A stretch of 64,000 bases of DNA. Source: Paraoerskovia marina DSM 21750. Lineage in GTDB: Bacteria > Actinomycetota > Actinomycetes > Actinomycetales > Cellulomonadaceae. Below are positions 1 through 11,312 of the stretch, piece after piece; the stretch's first letter is position 1; each line of letters starts with the position of its first letter. The notes under the pieces are model-generated. The model did no database searches and had not been told where the DNA came from. It saw nothing but the letters and a program-made list of their open reading frames with translations. The translations under genes were made by a program, and so were the position numbers. Location of the stretch: NCBI RefSeq assembly GCF_000701465.1, contig NZ_JNIY01000004.1, forward strand, positions 558,001 through 622,000, read 5' to 3'.

Positions 1-699
<699 letters not shown>

Positions 700-700
<1 letters not shown>

Positions 701-1512
701 TGCGCGGGACGAGCGGAGCATCGCTGGAGCAGGCACGGGAGCTCTTCGAGCCGATCCTGCGGGACGCGGGCGCCGAGGCGCTCGAGCTCGGACGGCAGCT
801 CTACACGGTCGTCGGCGCGCTCGACGGTTCCGCGACGCTCCGTCGGTCCCTCACTGACCCTTCGCGTTCCGGCGAGGACAAGGCGGCGCTCGTCGCCGGC
901 GTCCTCGGCGGCTTCGACGGACGCGTCGTCGACCTCGTCTCCGGTCTGGCGCGTTCGCGCTGGTCCGAGGCGGTCGACCTGGCGGACGCTCTGGAGCGGC
1001 TGGCGGTGGACGCGGTTCTCGCCTCGGCCGAGTCGCGCGGTGCGCTCGAGACCGTCGAGGACGAGTTGTTCACGCTCGGACGCGGTCTGGACGGTTCCCG
1101 CGAGGCACGGCAGGCCTTGTCTGACGACAGTGTCGCGCCGGAGCGTCGTGTCGCCCTCGTCGCCGAGGTGCTGCACGGCACCGCGGACGAGGTGACGGCA
1201 TTCCTCGCAGAGCAGGGCACGCGTGCCCTGCGTGGTCGCCGCTACCCGCAGGTGCTGCGCTGGCTCGGAGAGGTCGCGGCCGAACGTCGTGGCCGGCTCG
1301 TCGCCAGCGTGACCGCGGCGGTCCCGTTGACGACGGAGCAGCAGGAACGAATTTCGGCCGCACTGGAGAGCGCGTACGGGCGCGCCGTCCAGATCAATGT
1401 GTCCATCGATCCGGAGGTCCTCGGCGGCCTCCGGGTTCAGGTCGGTGCCGATGTCATCGATTCGACGATCGTCGCCCGCCTTGCCGACGCACGCCGTCGG
1501 CTCGCCGGCTGA
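700..1512 (+). CDS. atpH: ATP synthase subunit delta
   Basis: This 270-residue protein is the OSCP/delta subunit that joins the peripheral stalk to the alpha3beta3 head. It is longer than the roughly 180 residues of E. coli delta, as usual in actinobacteria. The C-terminal part has the typical delta signature: RRGRLVASVTAAVPLTTEQ, then a segment ending in GGLRVQVGADVIDSTIVARL. The ATG at 700 overlaps the atpF TGA (TGATG). The same frame is open upstream inside atpF, but that extension is low-complexity shadow sequence, so the coupled ATG is the likely start. Confidence 0.93.
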
Positions 1513-1586
1513 CCAGGGCATTGGCTCCGGCCGGTGCACGACCATGAACTTCGACCGCGAGAAGCGGCCACGACAGGAGATAGAGA

Positions 1587-3215
1587 ATGGCTGAGCTGAC
1601 GATCCGGCCGGAGGAGATCCGGTCCGCGCTGGACAGCTTCGTAAAGTCTTACGAGCCGGAAGGTGCCGTTGCAGAAGAGGTGGGCCGTGTCGCCATGGCC
1701 GCCGACGGCATCGCCCAGGTTGAGGGCCTTCCGGGCGCTATGGCGAACGAACTGCTCAAGTTCGAGGACGGGACTCTCGGCCTCGCACTGAACCTCGACG
1801 TACGCCAGATCGGTGTCGTCATCCTCGGTGAGTTCACCGGGATCGAGGAGGGGCAGGAGGTTCGCCGGACGGGCGAGGTCCTCTCGGTCCCCGTCGGTGA
1901 CAACTACCTCGGCCGTGTGGTCGACCCGCTCGGCGACCCGATCGACGGGCTCGGCGAGATCGAGGCGGAGGGCCGTCGCGCCCTCGAGCTCCAGGCGCCC
2001 GGCGTCATGGACCGCAAGTCGGTCGACGAGCCGCTGCAGACCGGCATCAAGGCGATCGACTCGATGATCCCCGTCGGCCGTGGCCAGCGTCAGCTCATCA
2101 TCGGTGACCGCCAGACCGGCAAGACGGCGATCGCGATCGACACGATCATCAACCAGAAGGCCAACTGGGACTCGGGCGACCCCGACAAGCAGGTTCGCTG
2201 CATCTACGTCGCCGTGGGCCAGAAGGGCTCGACCATCGCCTCGGTGCGTGGGGCGCTCGAAGAGGCCGGCGCGCTGGAGTACACGACGATCGTCGCTGCT
2301 CCGGCCTCCGACCCGGCGGGCTTCAAGTACCTCGCCCCGTACACCGGTTCGGCCATCGGGCAGCACTGGATGTACGCCGGCAAGCACGTCCTGGTCATCT
2401 TCGACGACCTGTCGAAGCAGGCCGACGCGTACCGCGCCGTGTCGCTGCTCCTGCGTCGCCCGCCGGGCCGCGAGGCGTACCCCGGTGACGTCTTCTACCT
2501 GCACTCCCGTCTGCTCGAGCGTTGTGCAAAGCTGTCGGACGCGCTGGGCGGCGGTTCGATGACCGGTCTGCCGATCATCGAGACGAAGGCCAACGACGTC
2601 TCGGCGTTCATCCCGACCAACGTCATCTCGATCACCGACGGTCAGATCTTCTTGCAGTCCGACCTCTTCAACGCCGACCAGCGTCCCGCGGTCGACGTGG
2701 GTATCTCGGTCTCGCGTGTCGGTGGTGCCGCACAGGTCAAGGCCATGAAGAAGGTCTCGGGAACGCTCAAGCTCGAGCTCGCGCAGTTCCGGTCGCTCGA
2801 GGCGTTCGCGATGTTCGCCTCGGACCTGGACGCGTCCTCGCGTGGTCAGCTGGCACGTGGTGCCGTGCTGATGGAGCTCCTCAAGCAGGGGCAGTACACG
2901 CCGTACCCCGTCGAGGACCAGGTCGTCTCGATCTGGGCCGGCACCAACGGCCACCTGGACGACGTGCCTGTCGAGGACGTGCGCCGGTTCGAGTCGGAAT
3001 ACCTCGACCACCTGCGCCGGTCGACCAGCGTCCTCACGGACATCGCGAGCACCGGAAAGCTCGAGGACTCGACCACGGAGGCGCTCGTCGCCTCGATCGA
3101 CGAGTTCCGCCAGGGCTTCCTGAAGGCTGACGGCTCACCTCTGATCGGTGGAGACGCCGACGACGAGTCGGTCCAGGTCGAGCAGGAGCAGATCGTTCGC
3201 CAGAAGAAGGCCTGA
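1587..3215 (+). CDS. atpA: ATP synthase subunit alpha
   Basis: This 542-residue protein is the non-catalytic nucleotide-binding subunit of F1. The P-loop GDRQTGKT is at residues 173-180, and the sequence is co-linear with bacterial alpha subunits to the end ([25 protein letters not shown]). An AGGAGA ribosome site at 1575-1580 precedes the ATG at 1587. It lies 74 bases after atpH and 2 bases before atpG. Nothing about it is unusual. Confidence 0.98.
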   Translation: MAELTIRPEEIRSALDSFVKSYEPEGAVAEEVGRVAMAADGIAQVEGLPGAMANELLKFEDGTLGLALNLDVRQIGVVILGEFTGIEEGQEVRRTGEVLSVPVGDNYLGRVVDPLGDPIDGLGEIEAEGRRALELQAPGVMDRKSVDEPLQTGIKAIDSMIPVGRGQRQLIIGDRQTGKTAIAIDTIINQKANWDSGDPDKQVRCIYVAVGQKGSTIASVRGALEEAGALEYTTIVAAPASDPAGFKYLAPYTGSAIGQHWMYAGKHVLVIFDDLSKQADAYRAVSLLLRRPPGREAYPGDVFYLHSRLLERCAKLSDALGGGSMTGLPIIETKANDVSAFIPTNVISITDGQIFLQSDLFNADQRPAVDVGISVSRVGGAAQVKAMKKVSGTLKLELAQFRSLEAFAMFASDLDASSRGQLARGAVLMELLKQGQYTPYPVEDQVVSIWAGTNGHLDDVPVEDVRRFESEYLDHLRRSTSVLTDIASTGKLEDSTTEALVASIDEFRQGFLKADGSPLIGGDADDESVQVEQEQIVRQKKA

Positions 3216-3217
3216 CG

Positions 3218-5654
<2,437 letters not shown>

Positions 5655-5659
5655 TCCCG

Positions 5660-5692
5660 ACGGTGCTCACGCGCATGCCGCGTGGGCACCGT
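5660..5692 (+). terminator. Intercistronic hairpin between atpD and atpC
   Basis: Two 14-base arms, 5660-5673 and 5679-5692, pair with one G-U wobble around the loop CATGC. No T-run follows, and an AAGGAG site for atpC lies 27 bases downstream. It may act as a partial terminator or an mRNA-stability element that lowers atpC output relative to atpD; the role is inferred. Confidence 0.55.
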
Positions 5693-5730
5693 AGTCCCAT
5701 CCTCTCGAGTCCAGGAACAAGGAGTTCGCT

Positions 5731-6009
5731 GTGGCACATCTAAACGTCGACATCGTCGCCACCGACCGCAAGATCTGGTCCGGCGTCGCGCGGGGCGTCA
5801 CCGCGCCCGCTTCCGAGGGTGAGGTCGGCATCCGTGTCGGTCACGCACCGCTCCTGGCCAGCCTGCGTGCGGGTCGCGTCGTCATCACGCCGGTCGAGGG
5901 CGCGCCGGTGTCGGGCACGGTGACCGGCGGATTCCTCTCCGTCGACGCGGACCAGGTGACGATCGTGGCCGACCAGGTCGAGGTCCACCGCGGCGAGAAG
6001 GTTCGCTGA
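5731..6009 (+). CDS. atpC: ATP synthase subunit epsilon
   Basis: This 92-residue protein is the epsilon subunit of F1, which couples the rotor to the c-ring. It contains essentially only the N-terminal beta-sandwich (LNVDIVATDRKIWSGVARGV, GEVGIRVGHAPLLASLRAG). The C-terminal inhibitory helical hairpin of E. coli epsilon (about 138 residues) is absent or very short, as in several actinobacteria. The start is GTG at 5731, with AAGGAG about 7 bases upstream. Confidence 0.96.
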   Translation: MAHLNVDIVATDRKIWSGVARGVTAPASEGEVGIRVGHAPLLASLRAGRVVITPVEGAPVSGTVTGGFLSVDADQVTIVADQVEVHRGEKVR

Positions 6010-6019
6010 GGTCCACCTG

Positions 6020-6439
6020 ATGACGGGCCTCGCGTGGATCGGTGTCGGGATCGTCTGTGCGGTGATCCTGCTGATCGTCCTCGCGGTGGTCCGTCTTCGT
6101 GGTCTCAACCACCGGGTCGGGTCGTTCTCCTGCGCCGTGCAGATGGGCGTCGCCACCGGTGGGCGCCCCCGCGCGGGGGTGGCCGTCTACGGTGCCGGTC
6201 GCATCGACTGGTGGCGCTGCTGGTCGGTCTCGTTCCGCCCGGGCAGGTCCTGGCGGCGCGACGAGATCGTCGTCCGTGGACGCGAGCTCGTCGATGCGTC
6301 GGACCCCGCGAGCGACTACCGTGTCACCTGCTCCTGCCGCGGCGAGGAGCTCGAACTTTTCATGGCCCCGGACGCGTACACCGGGTTCGCCTCCTGGATG
6401 GAGGCGGCCCCGCCCAGCCTCCGGGGTGTCGTCGTCTAG
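6020..6439 (+). CDS. DUF2550 family membrane protein
   Basis: This 139-residue protein has one N-terminal membrane helix (about residues 4-24, [20 protein letters not shown]). A basic, tryptophan-containing soluble part follows ([27 protein letters not shown]). This is the layout of DUF2550 proteins, which regularly follow atpC in actinobacteria. The function is unknown. It starts 10 bases after atpC and is probably co-transcribed with the atp operon and nucS. Confidence 0.82.
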   Translation: MTGLAWIGVGIVCAVILLIVLAVVRLRGLNHRVGSFSCAVQMGVATGGRPRAGVAVYGAGRIDWWRCWSVSFRPGRSWRRDEIVVRGRELVDASDPASDYRVTCSCRGEELELFMAPDAYTGFASWMEAAPPSLRGVVV

Positions 6440-6482
6440 GTCCCGGCGCTGCAGCGGTCGGGACGAATCGTCAGGAGCGTCC

Positions 6483-7178
6483 GTGCGTCTCGTCGTCGCT
6501 GAGTGTTCTGCCCGCTATTCCGGCCGTCTGACGGCCCATCTCCCGCTCGCGACACGGCTCCTCGTCGTCAAGGCCGACGGCTCGGTGCTGCTGCACTCGG
6601 ACGGCGGGTCCTACAAGCCGCTGAACTGGATGAGTCCGCCCTGCACCATGTCCGTGGGCGAGCCCGACGACGAGGCGCGATCGCGCGGTGTCGTCGAGGT
6701 CTGGACGGTCCAGCACCGCAAGAGCGACGACCGGCTCGAGATCGAGCTGCACGCCACCCATCACGACTCCGCGCACGACCTCGGCGTCGACCCCGGCCTG
6801 ATCAAGGACGGCGTGGAGGCTCATCTGCAGGAGATGCTCGCCGCGCAGATCGAACTTCTCGGCGACGGGCACACGCTCGTCCGTCGCGAGTACATGACGG
6901 CGATCGGACCGGTCGACATCCTGGCCAAGGACGGTGACGGTGGATCGGTCGCGGTGGAGATCAAGCGACGAGGCGACATCGACGGGGTCGAGCAGCTGAC
7001 CCGCTACCTCGAGCTGATGAACCGCGACCCGCTGCTTGCTCCCGTGCGCGGTGTCTTTGCCGCCCAGGAGATCAAGCCCCAGGCACGCGTCCTGGCCACC
7101 GATCGCGGAATCTCCTGCCTGGTCCTGGACTATGACGCGATGCGCGGGGTCGACGACGTGGACTCGCGCCTCTTCTGA
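6483..7178 (+). CDS. nucS: Mismatch-specific endonuclease NucS/EndoMS
   Basis: This 231-residue protein is the non-canonical mismatch repair nuclease that replaces MutS/MutL in many actinobacteria. The family cleaves both strands at mismatches and works with the beta clamp. The N-terminal domain begins [17 protein letters not shown]. The C-terminal RecB-like nuclease shows the catalytic pattern: GPVDILAKD for the [10 protein letters not shown] for the E-x-K, and QLTRYLE for the helix motif. The GTG at 6483 fits the known N-terminus, so the open frame upstream is ignored. It sits at its conserved place downstream of atpC and the DUF2550 gene. Confidence 0.95.
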   Translation: MRLVVAECSARYSGRLTAHLPLATRLLVVKADGSVLLHSDGGSYKPLNWMSPPCTMSVGEPDDEARSRGVVEVWTVQHRKSDDRLEIELHATHHDSAHDLGVDPGLIKDGVEAHLQEMLAAQIELLGDGHTLVRREYMTAIGPVDILAKDGDGGSVAVEIKRRGDIDGVEQLTRYLELMNRDPLLAPVRGVFAAQEIKPQARVLATDRGISCLVLDYDAMRGVDDVDSRLF

Positions 7179-7248
7179 GTGTCCAGTCCGGGCCACGTGA
7201 TGTGATCACACCGCGGGACGGGTTAGTGCGGAGTGCGTGCGAAGTGGG

Positions 7249-7254
7249 CACAAT
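7249..7254 (+). promoter_or_regulatory. Candidate -10 element of nagA (leaderless)
   Basis: CACAAT lies 6 bases before the ATG at 7261, so transcription would start at or next to the start codon. No clear -35 element is visible. Confidence 0.35.
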
Positions 7255-7260
7255 GGGGGT

Positions 7261-8523
7261 ATGACCTCGCACACCGCGCCCGCTGACTCACCCGTCGACC
7301 TGCACGCCGTCCGTGGACGGGTCGTCACCCCGGACGCGGTGATCGACGACGGCGTCGTCGTGAGCGCCGACGGTCTCCTCGTCTTCGTCGGGAGCCACGG
7401 TGAGGCGGTCTCGTCCGGGTACTCCGCCGTGATGCCCGAGGCTCCGGCCGAGGGTGCGACCGTTCTTCCGGGTCTCGTGGACCTGCACGACCACGGCGGC
7501 GGAGGCGCGAGCTTCCCGGACGCGACGTCGGTCGACCAGGCGCGCGTCGCCAGCACCGAGCACCTGCGACACGGGACCACGAGCCTCGTCGCCTCGCTCG
7601 TGACCGCGGACCGCGACACCCTTCTCCAGCGGGTCGCGAACCTCGCGGACCTCGCCGACGCGGGGGACGTCGTCGGGATCCACCTCGAGGGGCCGTTCCT
7701 GTCCGAGGTGCGCTGTGGCGCGCAGAACCCGCACGACATGCTCGACGGTGACGCCGAGCTCGTGCGGGCGATCGCCGCGGCCGGTCGCGGGTACGTCCGG
7801 ACGATGACCGTCGCGCCGGAGGTGCCCGGCGTCGACGGCCCCGGCGGCGCGATCGAGGCGCTGGTGGACAGTGGTGTGCTGCCGTCGGTCGGGCACACCG
7901 ACGCGACCACGGAGCAGACGGAGGAGGCGATCCGGACGGCACTCGCCGCGATCGCACGGTCCCCCCTCGCCGAGGCAGGGTGCCGCCCGACGGCGACACA
8001 CCTCTTCAACGGCATGCGTCCGCTCCACCACCGGGCGCCGGGCCCGATCGCCGCCTGTCTCGCCGCCGCCGCTCGCGGGGAGCTGGTCGTGGAGCTGATC
8101 AGCGACGGGACGCACGTCGCGCACGGTACCGCGCGCAGCGTGTTCGACATGGTGGGGTCGGACAACATCGTCCTGGTCACCGACGCGATGGCTGCTGCCG
8201 GCATGGCGGACGGGACGTACGAGCTCGGGCCGATGGCGGTGACGGTCGCCGACGGCGTCGCGCGACTGGCCGACGGCGGCTCGATCGCCGGTGGCACCTA
8301 CCACCTGCTCGACGTCGTGCGAGAGACGGTCGTGGGCGCCGGGGTTCCTCTCGTCGACGCGGTGCGATCGGCCTCGACCACCCCGGCAGGTGTGATCGGG
8401 CGAGCAGACATCGGCGCGCTCGAGGTCGGACGGCGCGCGGACGTCGTCGTGACCGACGCCGATCTGCACCCGGTGCGGGTTCTGCGCAGCGGTGTCGACG
8501 TGCTGGACGTGCCGACCGCCTGA
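7261..8523 (+). CDS. nagA: N-acetylglucosamine-6-phosphate deacetylase
   Basis: This 420-residue amidohydrolase converts GlcNAc-6-phosphate to glucosamine-6-phosphate and acetate in amino-sugar catabolism and cell-wall recycling. Metal and catalytic motifs are visible in order: LPGLVDLHDHGGGG, HLEGPFLS, SVGHTDATTEQ, THLFNGMRPLHHR, and VTDAMAAAG with the catalytic aspartate. The length matches the family. The ATG at 7261 is preferred over an upstream in-frame GTG at 7237 because the latter adds only a short non-homologous leader. No nagB or PTS gene is adjacent. Confidence 0.94.
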   Translation: MTSHTAPADSPVDLHAVRGRVVTPDAVIDDGVVVSADGLLVFVGSHGEAVSSGYSAVMPEAPAEGATVLPGLVDLHDHGGGGASFPDATSVDQARVASTEHLRHGTTSLVASLVTADRDTLLQRVANLADLADAGDVVGIHLEGPFLSEVRCGAQNPHDMLDGDAELVRAIAAAGRGYVRTMTVAPEVPGVDGPGGAIEALVDSGVLPSVGHTDATTEQTEEAIRTALAAIARSPLAEAGCRPTATHLFNGMRPLHHRAPGPIAACLAAAARGELVVELISDGTHVAHGTARSVFDMVGSDNIVLVTDAMAAAGMADGTYELGPMAVTVADGVARLADGGSIAGGTYHLLDVVRETVVGAGVPLVDAVRSASTTPAGVIGRADIGALEVGRRADVVVTDADLHPVRVLRSGVDVLDVPTA

Positions 8524-8591
8524 TCCCGGGGCGCCCGCCTCGTGCGCACCGGTCGATCGCGTGTCCAGGCCTCGGTGGAGGCGGGCCGGGG

Positions 8592-8620
8592 TCGACCGTG
8601 TGTCCGCCCGCCGGTAGGAT
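8592..8620 (+). promoter_or_regulatory. Candidate promoter of the beta-glucosidase gene
   Basis: TCGACC (8592-8597) and TAGGAT (8615-8620) are separated by 17 bases and make a plausible housekeeping sigma promoter. The palindromic operator at 8633-8646 lies just downstream, where a bound repressor would block initiation. Confidence 0.45.
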
Positions 8621-8632
8621 CGAATCGATTCG

Positions 8633-8646
8633 TGGAAACGCTCCCA
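8633..8646 (+). promoter_or_regulatory. LacI-family (CelR-like) operator
   Basis: TGGAAACGCTCCCA is a 14-base near-palindrome with the central CG typical of LacI/GalR-family sites. It resembles the TGGGAGCGCTCCCA operator of CelR, the cellobiose-responsive repressor of actinobacterial cellulase and beta-glucosidase genes. It lies 46 bases before the beta-glucosidase ATG. No repressor gene is present in the window, so the regulator's identity is inferred. Confidence 0.7.
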
Positions 8647-8692
8647 CACCCCCGGTGTAGGGCGTTCCGACCTTCGACGACGAGGACCAGCC

Positions 8693-10132
8693 ATGAGTGA
8701 AACGACCCGCACGTTCCCCGACTCCTTCGTCTGGGGGTCGGCCACGGCGTCGTACCAGATCGAGGGGGCGGCCGACGAGGGCGGCCGTGGGCCGTCCATC
8801 TGGGACACCTTCTCGCACACGCCCGGCAAGACCCTGAACGGGGACACCGGTGACGTCGCGGACGACCACTATCACCGCTGGGCCGAGGACGTGCAGCACG
8901 TCGTCGACCTCGGGCTCGACGCGTACCGTCTCTCGATCGCGTGGCCCCGCGTCCAGCCCGGCGGGACCGGTGACTTCAACCCCGAGGGCATCGCCTTCTA
9001 CTCGACGCTGATCGACGCGCTCGTCGAGGCGGGGGTCAAGCCGGTCGCGACGCTCTACCACTGGGACCTGCCGCAGGAGCTCGAGGACCGCGGGGGTTGG
9101 GCGAACCGCGAGACGGCCTTCGCCTTCGCCGCGTACGCGCGCCGCATGGCCGAGGAGCTCGGTGACCGTGTCGACGTTTGGACGACGCTCAACGAGCCCT
9201 GGTGCGCCGCGTACCTCGGCTACGGCTCGGGTGTGCACGCCCCGGGACGCACGGAGCCGGTCGCGGCTCTCGAGGCGGTCCACCACCTCAACCTGGCTCA
9301 TGGACTCGCGTGCCGGGAGATCCGCGACGTGCTGGGGCAGCAGGCCCGGCTCTCGGTGACGCTGAACCTGCACGTCATCCGCCCCGAAGACCCCTCCTCC
9401 GCGGAGGATCAGGACGCGGTGCGCCGGATCGACGCGCTGGCGAACCGCGCGTTCCTCGCCCCGATGCTGGACGGCGTCTACCCGGCCGACCTCTTCGCCG
9501 ACACGGCGCACGTCACGGACTGGAGCTTCGTCGCCGACGGCGACCTGGCCCTGATCAACCAGCCCCTCGACGTCCTGGGAGTCAACTACTACTCGACCGT
9601 CAAGGTCCGCCGGTACCGGGGTGACGGGGAACGTTCCGAGAACGACGGCCACGGCGCGGCCGAGGCGAGCCCGTGGATCGGTGTCGACGACGTCGAGTTC
9701 GTGGAGCAGCCCGGGCCGACGACGGCGATGGGCTGGAACATCGAGCCCGGCGGGCTGACCGAGCTCCTCGAGTCGGTCGCGGCCACCTACCCGGACCAGC
9801 CGATGATGGTCACGGAGAACGGTGCGGCCTTCGAGGACGAGGTCTCCGCGGACGGGCGTGTCCACGACCCGCGGCGGGTGGCCTACCTGCACGACCACGT
9901 CGAGGCCGTGGGGCGTGCCCTCGATGCGGGAGCCGACGTCCGGGGCTACTTCGCGTGGTCGCTCCTGGACAACTTCGAGTGGTCGTTCGGATATGACCGC
10001 CGCTTCGGGATCATCCGTGTGGACTACACGACGCAGGAGCGCACCTGGAAGGACTCCGCGCACTGGTATCGCACGCTCTGCACGACGCACGTCCTGCCGG
10101 CGGTCTCGGCGGTGGACCCGTCGGCGAGGTGA
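8693..10132 (+). CDS. GH1 beta-glucosidase
   Basis: This 479-residue family-1 glycoside hydrolase probably hydrolyses cellobiose and other beta-glucosides. The GH1 N-terminal signature [15 protein letters not shown] is present, the acid/base glutamate is E168 in TLNEPWC, and the nucleophile is E375 in VTENGAAF. There is no signal peptide, so the enzyme is cytoplasmic and acts on imported oligosaccharides. The upstream operator suggests induction by cellobiose or a related sugar. The exact substrate cannot be read from sequence. Confidence 0.93.
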   Translation: MSETTRTFPDSFVWGSATASYQIEGAADEGGRGPSIWDTFSHTPGKTLNGDTGDVADDHYHRWAEDVQHVVDLGLDAYRLSIAWPRVQPGGTGDFNPEGIAFYSTLIDALVEAGVKPVATLYHWDLPQELEDRGGWANRETAFAFAAYARRMAEELGDRVDVWTTLNEPWCAAYLGYGSGVHAPGRTEPVAALEAVHHLNLAHGLACREIRDVLGQQARLSVTLNLHVIRPEDPSSAEDQDAVRRIDALANRAFLAPMLDGVYPADLFADTAHVTDWSFVADGDLALINQPLDVLGVNYYSTVKVRRYRGDGERSENDGHGAAEASPWIGVDDVEFVEQPGPTTAMGWNIEPGGLTELLESVAATYPDQPMMVTENGAAFEDEVSADGRVHDPRRVAYLHDHVEAVGRALDAGADVRGYFAWSLLDNFEWSFGYDRRFGIIRVDYTTQERTWKDSAHWYRTLCTTHVLPAVSAVDPSAR

Positions 10133-10237
10133 CCACCGGGCACCACGGCCGGGCGGGTGATATTTCTCGCCCTCCGTGGGGCGCGTGGTTGCGTCCCGCC
10201 TCCGGGTGGGTGTCCAACCGGTCCTGACGTCGTCGCG

Positions 10238-10271
10238 CACACCCTGGGGACAGCTCTGTCCCCAGGGTGTG
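10238..10271. repeat. Perfect palindrome, 16-base arms
   Basis: The arms 10238-10253 and 10256-10271 (CACACCCTGGGGACAG and its exact complement) are separated only by CT. As RNA it would form a 15-base-pair stem with a GCTC loop. It lies 105 bases after the beta-glucosidase stop with no T-run, so it could be an unusual terminator for that gene or a dimeric protein's binding site. Confidence 0.7.
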
Positions 10272-10431
10272 GACGAGCGGTCCGTTCCTCGCGGAATCGC
10301 CGACCTCGACGCTGCGAAACCCGGTGGACAACCCGGTGGAGGACCGCCTGTCGGTGGCTCGTGGCAGTCTGAATACTGCATCACGGGTGCAGATCCGGCG
10401 CGTTCGTGGTACACCCGAAACTGTGACCCAG

Positions 10432-10447
10432 ACACGACATGTAGTGG
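10432..10447 (+). promoter_or_regulatory. NrdR box 1
   Basis: ACACGACATGTAGTGG matches the 16-base NrdR consensus (acaCwAtATaTwGtgt) at most positions. Its start is 32 bases before that of box 2, about three helical turns, the spacing at which NrdR binds cooperatively. NrdR represses ribonucleotide reductase operons when bound to dATP. Confidence 0.8.
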
Positions 10448-10463
10448 CCGAGCAAGAGTCGAC

Positions 10464-10479
10464 ACACTAGGTATAGTGG
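10464..10479 (+). promoter_or_regulatory. NrdR box 2, overlapping a -10 element
   Basis: ACACTAGGTATAGTGG is a second NrdR box. It contains TATAGT at 10472-10477, a good -10 hexamer, so repressor binding would cover the promoter of nrdHIEF. The nrdH start is 120 bases downstream. Confidence 0.82.
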
Positions 10480-10599
10480 TTACACACGCACGGAGCTGGG
10501 AAGCGCCGGCGGGTCACACAGACGTAGTTTCACCGGTGTTCTTCCAGGTCAACGGCCTTCAGGACCCGGTCGCCCACACCCGGAGATGAGGAGACGCTG

Positions 10600-10845
10600 A
10601 TGAGTGTCACGGTCTACAGCAAGCCAGCATGCGTCCAGTGCGACGCGACATACCGAGCTCTCGACAAGAAGGGCGTGTCGTACGACGTCGTCGACATCAG
10701 CCAGGACGCCGAGGCGCTCGAGCTGGTGCGCGGCCTGGGCTACATGCAGGCGCCCGTCGTCATCGCGGGCGACACCCACTGGTCGGGTTTCCGCCCCGAC
10801 CAGATCAGCGCACTCGCGGCGAAGGTCTCTGACGTCGTCGCCTGA
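10600..10845 (+). CDS. nrdH: Glutaredoxin-like protein NrdH
   Basis: This 81-residue protein is the dedicated electron donor of class Ib ribonucleotide reductase. The redox motif is C11-VQ-C14, and a cis-proline segment follows ([20 protein letters not shown]) with the WSGFRP signature typical of NrdH, which takes electrons from thioredoxin reductase. A purine-rich ribosome site (GAGGAG) precedes the ATG. It is the first gene of nrdHIEF under paired NrdR boxes. Confidence 0.96.
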   Translation: MSVTVYSKPACVQCDATYRALDKKGVSYDVVDISQDAEALELVRGLGYMQAPVVIAGDTHWSGFRPDQISALAAKVSDVVA

Positions 10846-10846
10846 G

Positions 10847-10866
10847 CACTGCCGCGTGCGGCAGTG
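10847..10866 (+). terminator. Hairpin between nrdH and nrdI
   Basis: CACTGCCGC (10847-10855) and GCGGCAGTG (10858-10866) are exact complements. The hairpin sits between the nrdH stop and the nrdI ribosome site (GGAGGTGGGG). There is no T-run, so it is more likely an mRNA-processing or attenuation element than a full terminator. Confidence 0.45.
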
Positions 10867-10880
10867 AGTGGAGGTGGGGC

Positions 10881-11312
10881 ATGAGTGCCCTGGTGTACTT
10901 CTCCAGCGTGTCGGACAACACGCACCGGTTCGTCCAACGCCTTGGTCTGCGCGAGAGCGGGACCGCGGTGCATCGCATCCCGCTGCGGCGTGGTGACGAG
11001 CCTCTGACGGTCGACGAGCCCTACGTGCTCGTCGTGCCGACGTACGGCGGCGGCAACGAGGGCGGCGCCGTGCCTCGGCAGGTCATCCAGTTCCTGAACG
11101 ACAAGCACAACCGATCGTTGATCCGTGGCGTCATCGCCGCGGGCAACACCAACTTTGGTCAGGCGTACTGCAGAGCCGGCGACGTCGTCGCGGCCAAGTG
11201 CGGGGTTCCGTACCTGTACGCCTTCGAACTGCTCGGGACAAACGAGGACGTCATGCGCGTCCGCGATGGATTGGGACGATTTTGGCAGCAACAGTCACGG
11301 ATTCCGGCATGA
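10881..11312 (+). CDS. nrdI: NrdI flavodoxin-like protein
   Basis: This 143-residue flavodoxin-fold protein activates the dimanganese cofactor of class Ib NrdF. It begins with the NrdI pattern [19 protein letters not shown] for FMN phosphate binding and continues with [20 protein letters not shown] and [12 protein letters not shown]. Its stop overlaps the nrdE ATG (ATGA), so translation of the two is coupled. Confidence 0.96.
   Translation: MSALVYFSSVSDNTHRFVQRLGLRESGTAVHRIPLRRGDEPLTVDEPYVLVVPTYGGGNEGGAVPRQVIQFLNDKHNRSLIRGVIAAGNTNFGQAYCRAGDVVAAKCGVPYLYAFELLGTNEDVMRVRDGLGRFWQQQSRIPA

Larger units (their letters stand above)
10133..10599. other. Intergenic regulatory region before nrdHIEF
   Basis: This 467-base stretch carries no convincing gene. 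It contains a perfect 16-base-arm palindrome at 10238-10271, a short direct repeat (ACCCGGTGGA, twice within 10318-10340) and two NrdR boxes at 10432-10447 and 10464-10479. Short open frames in it are not supported by any recognisable protein or start context. Confidence 0.7.

Noticed and set aside
1437-3011. 524-codon open frame on the minus strand across atpA
   Set aside because: It is antisense to an unmistakable ATP synthase alpha gene, and its product is a low-complexity Val/Asp/Arg-rich shadow typical of GC-rich DNA.
10318-10340. Short direct repeat ACCCGGTGGA (two copies)
   Set aside because: It is only 10 bases with no promoter or operator relationship visible; likely chance in GC-rich DNA.
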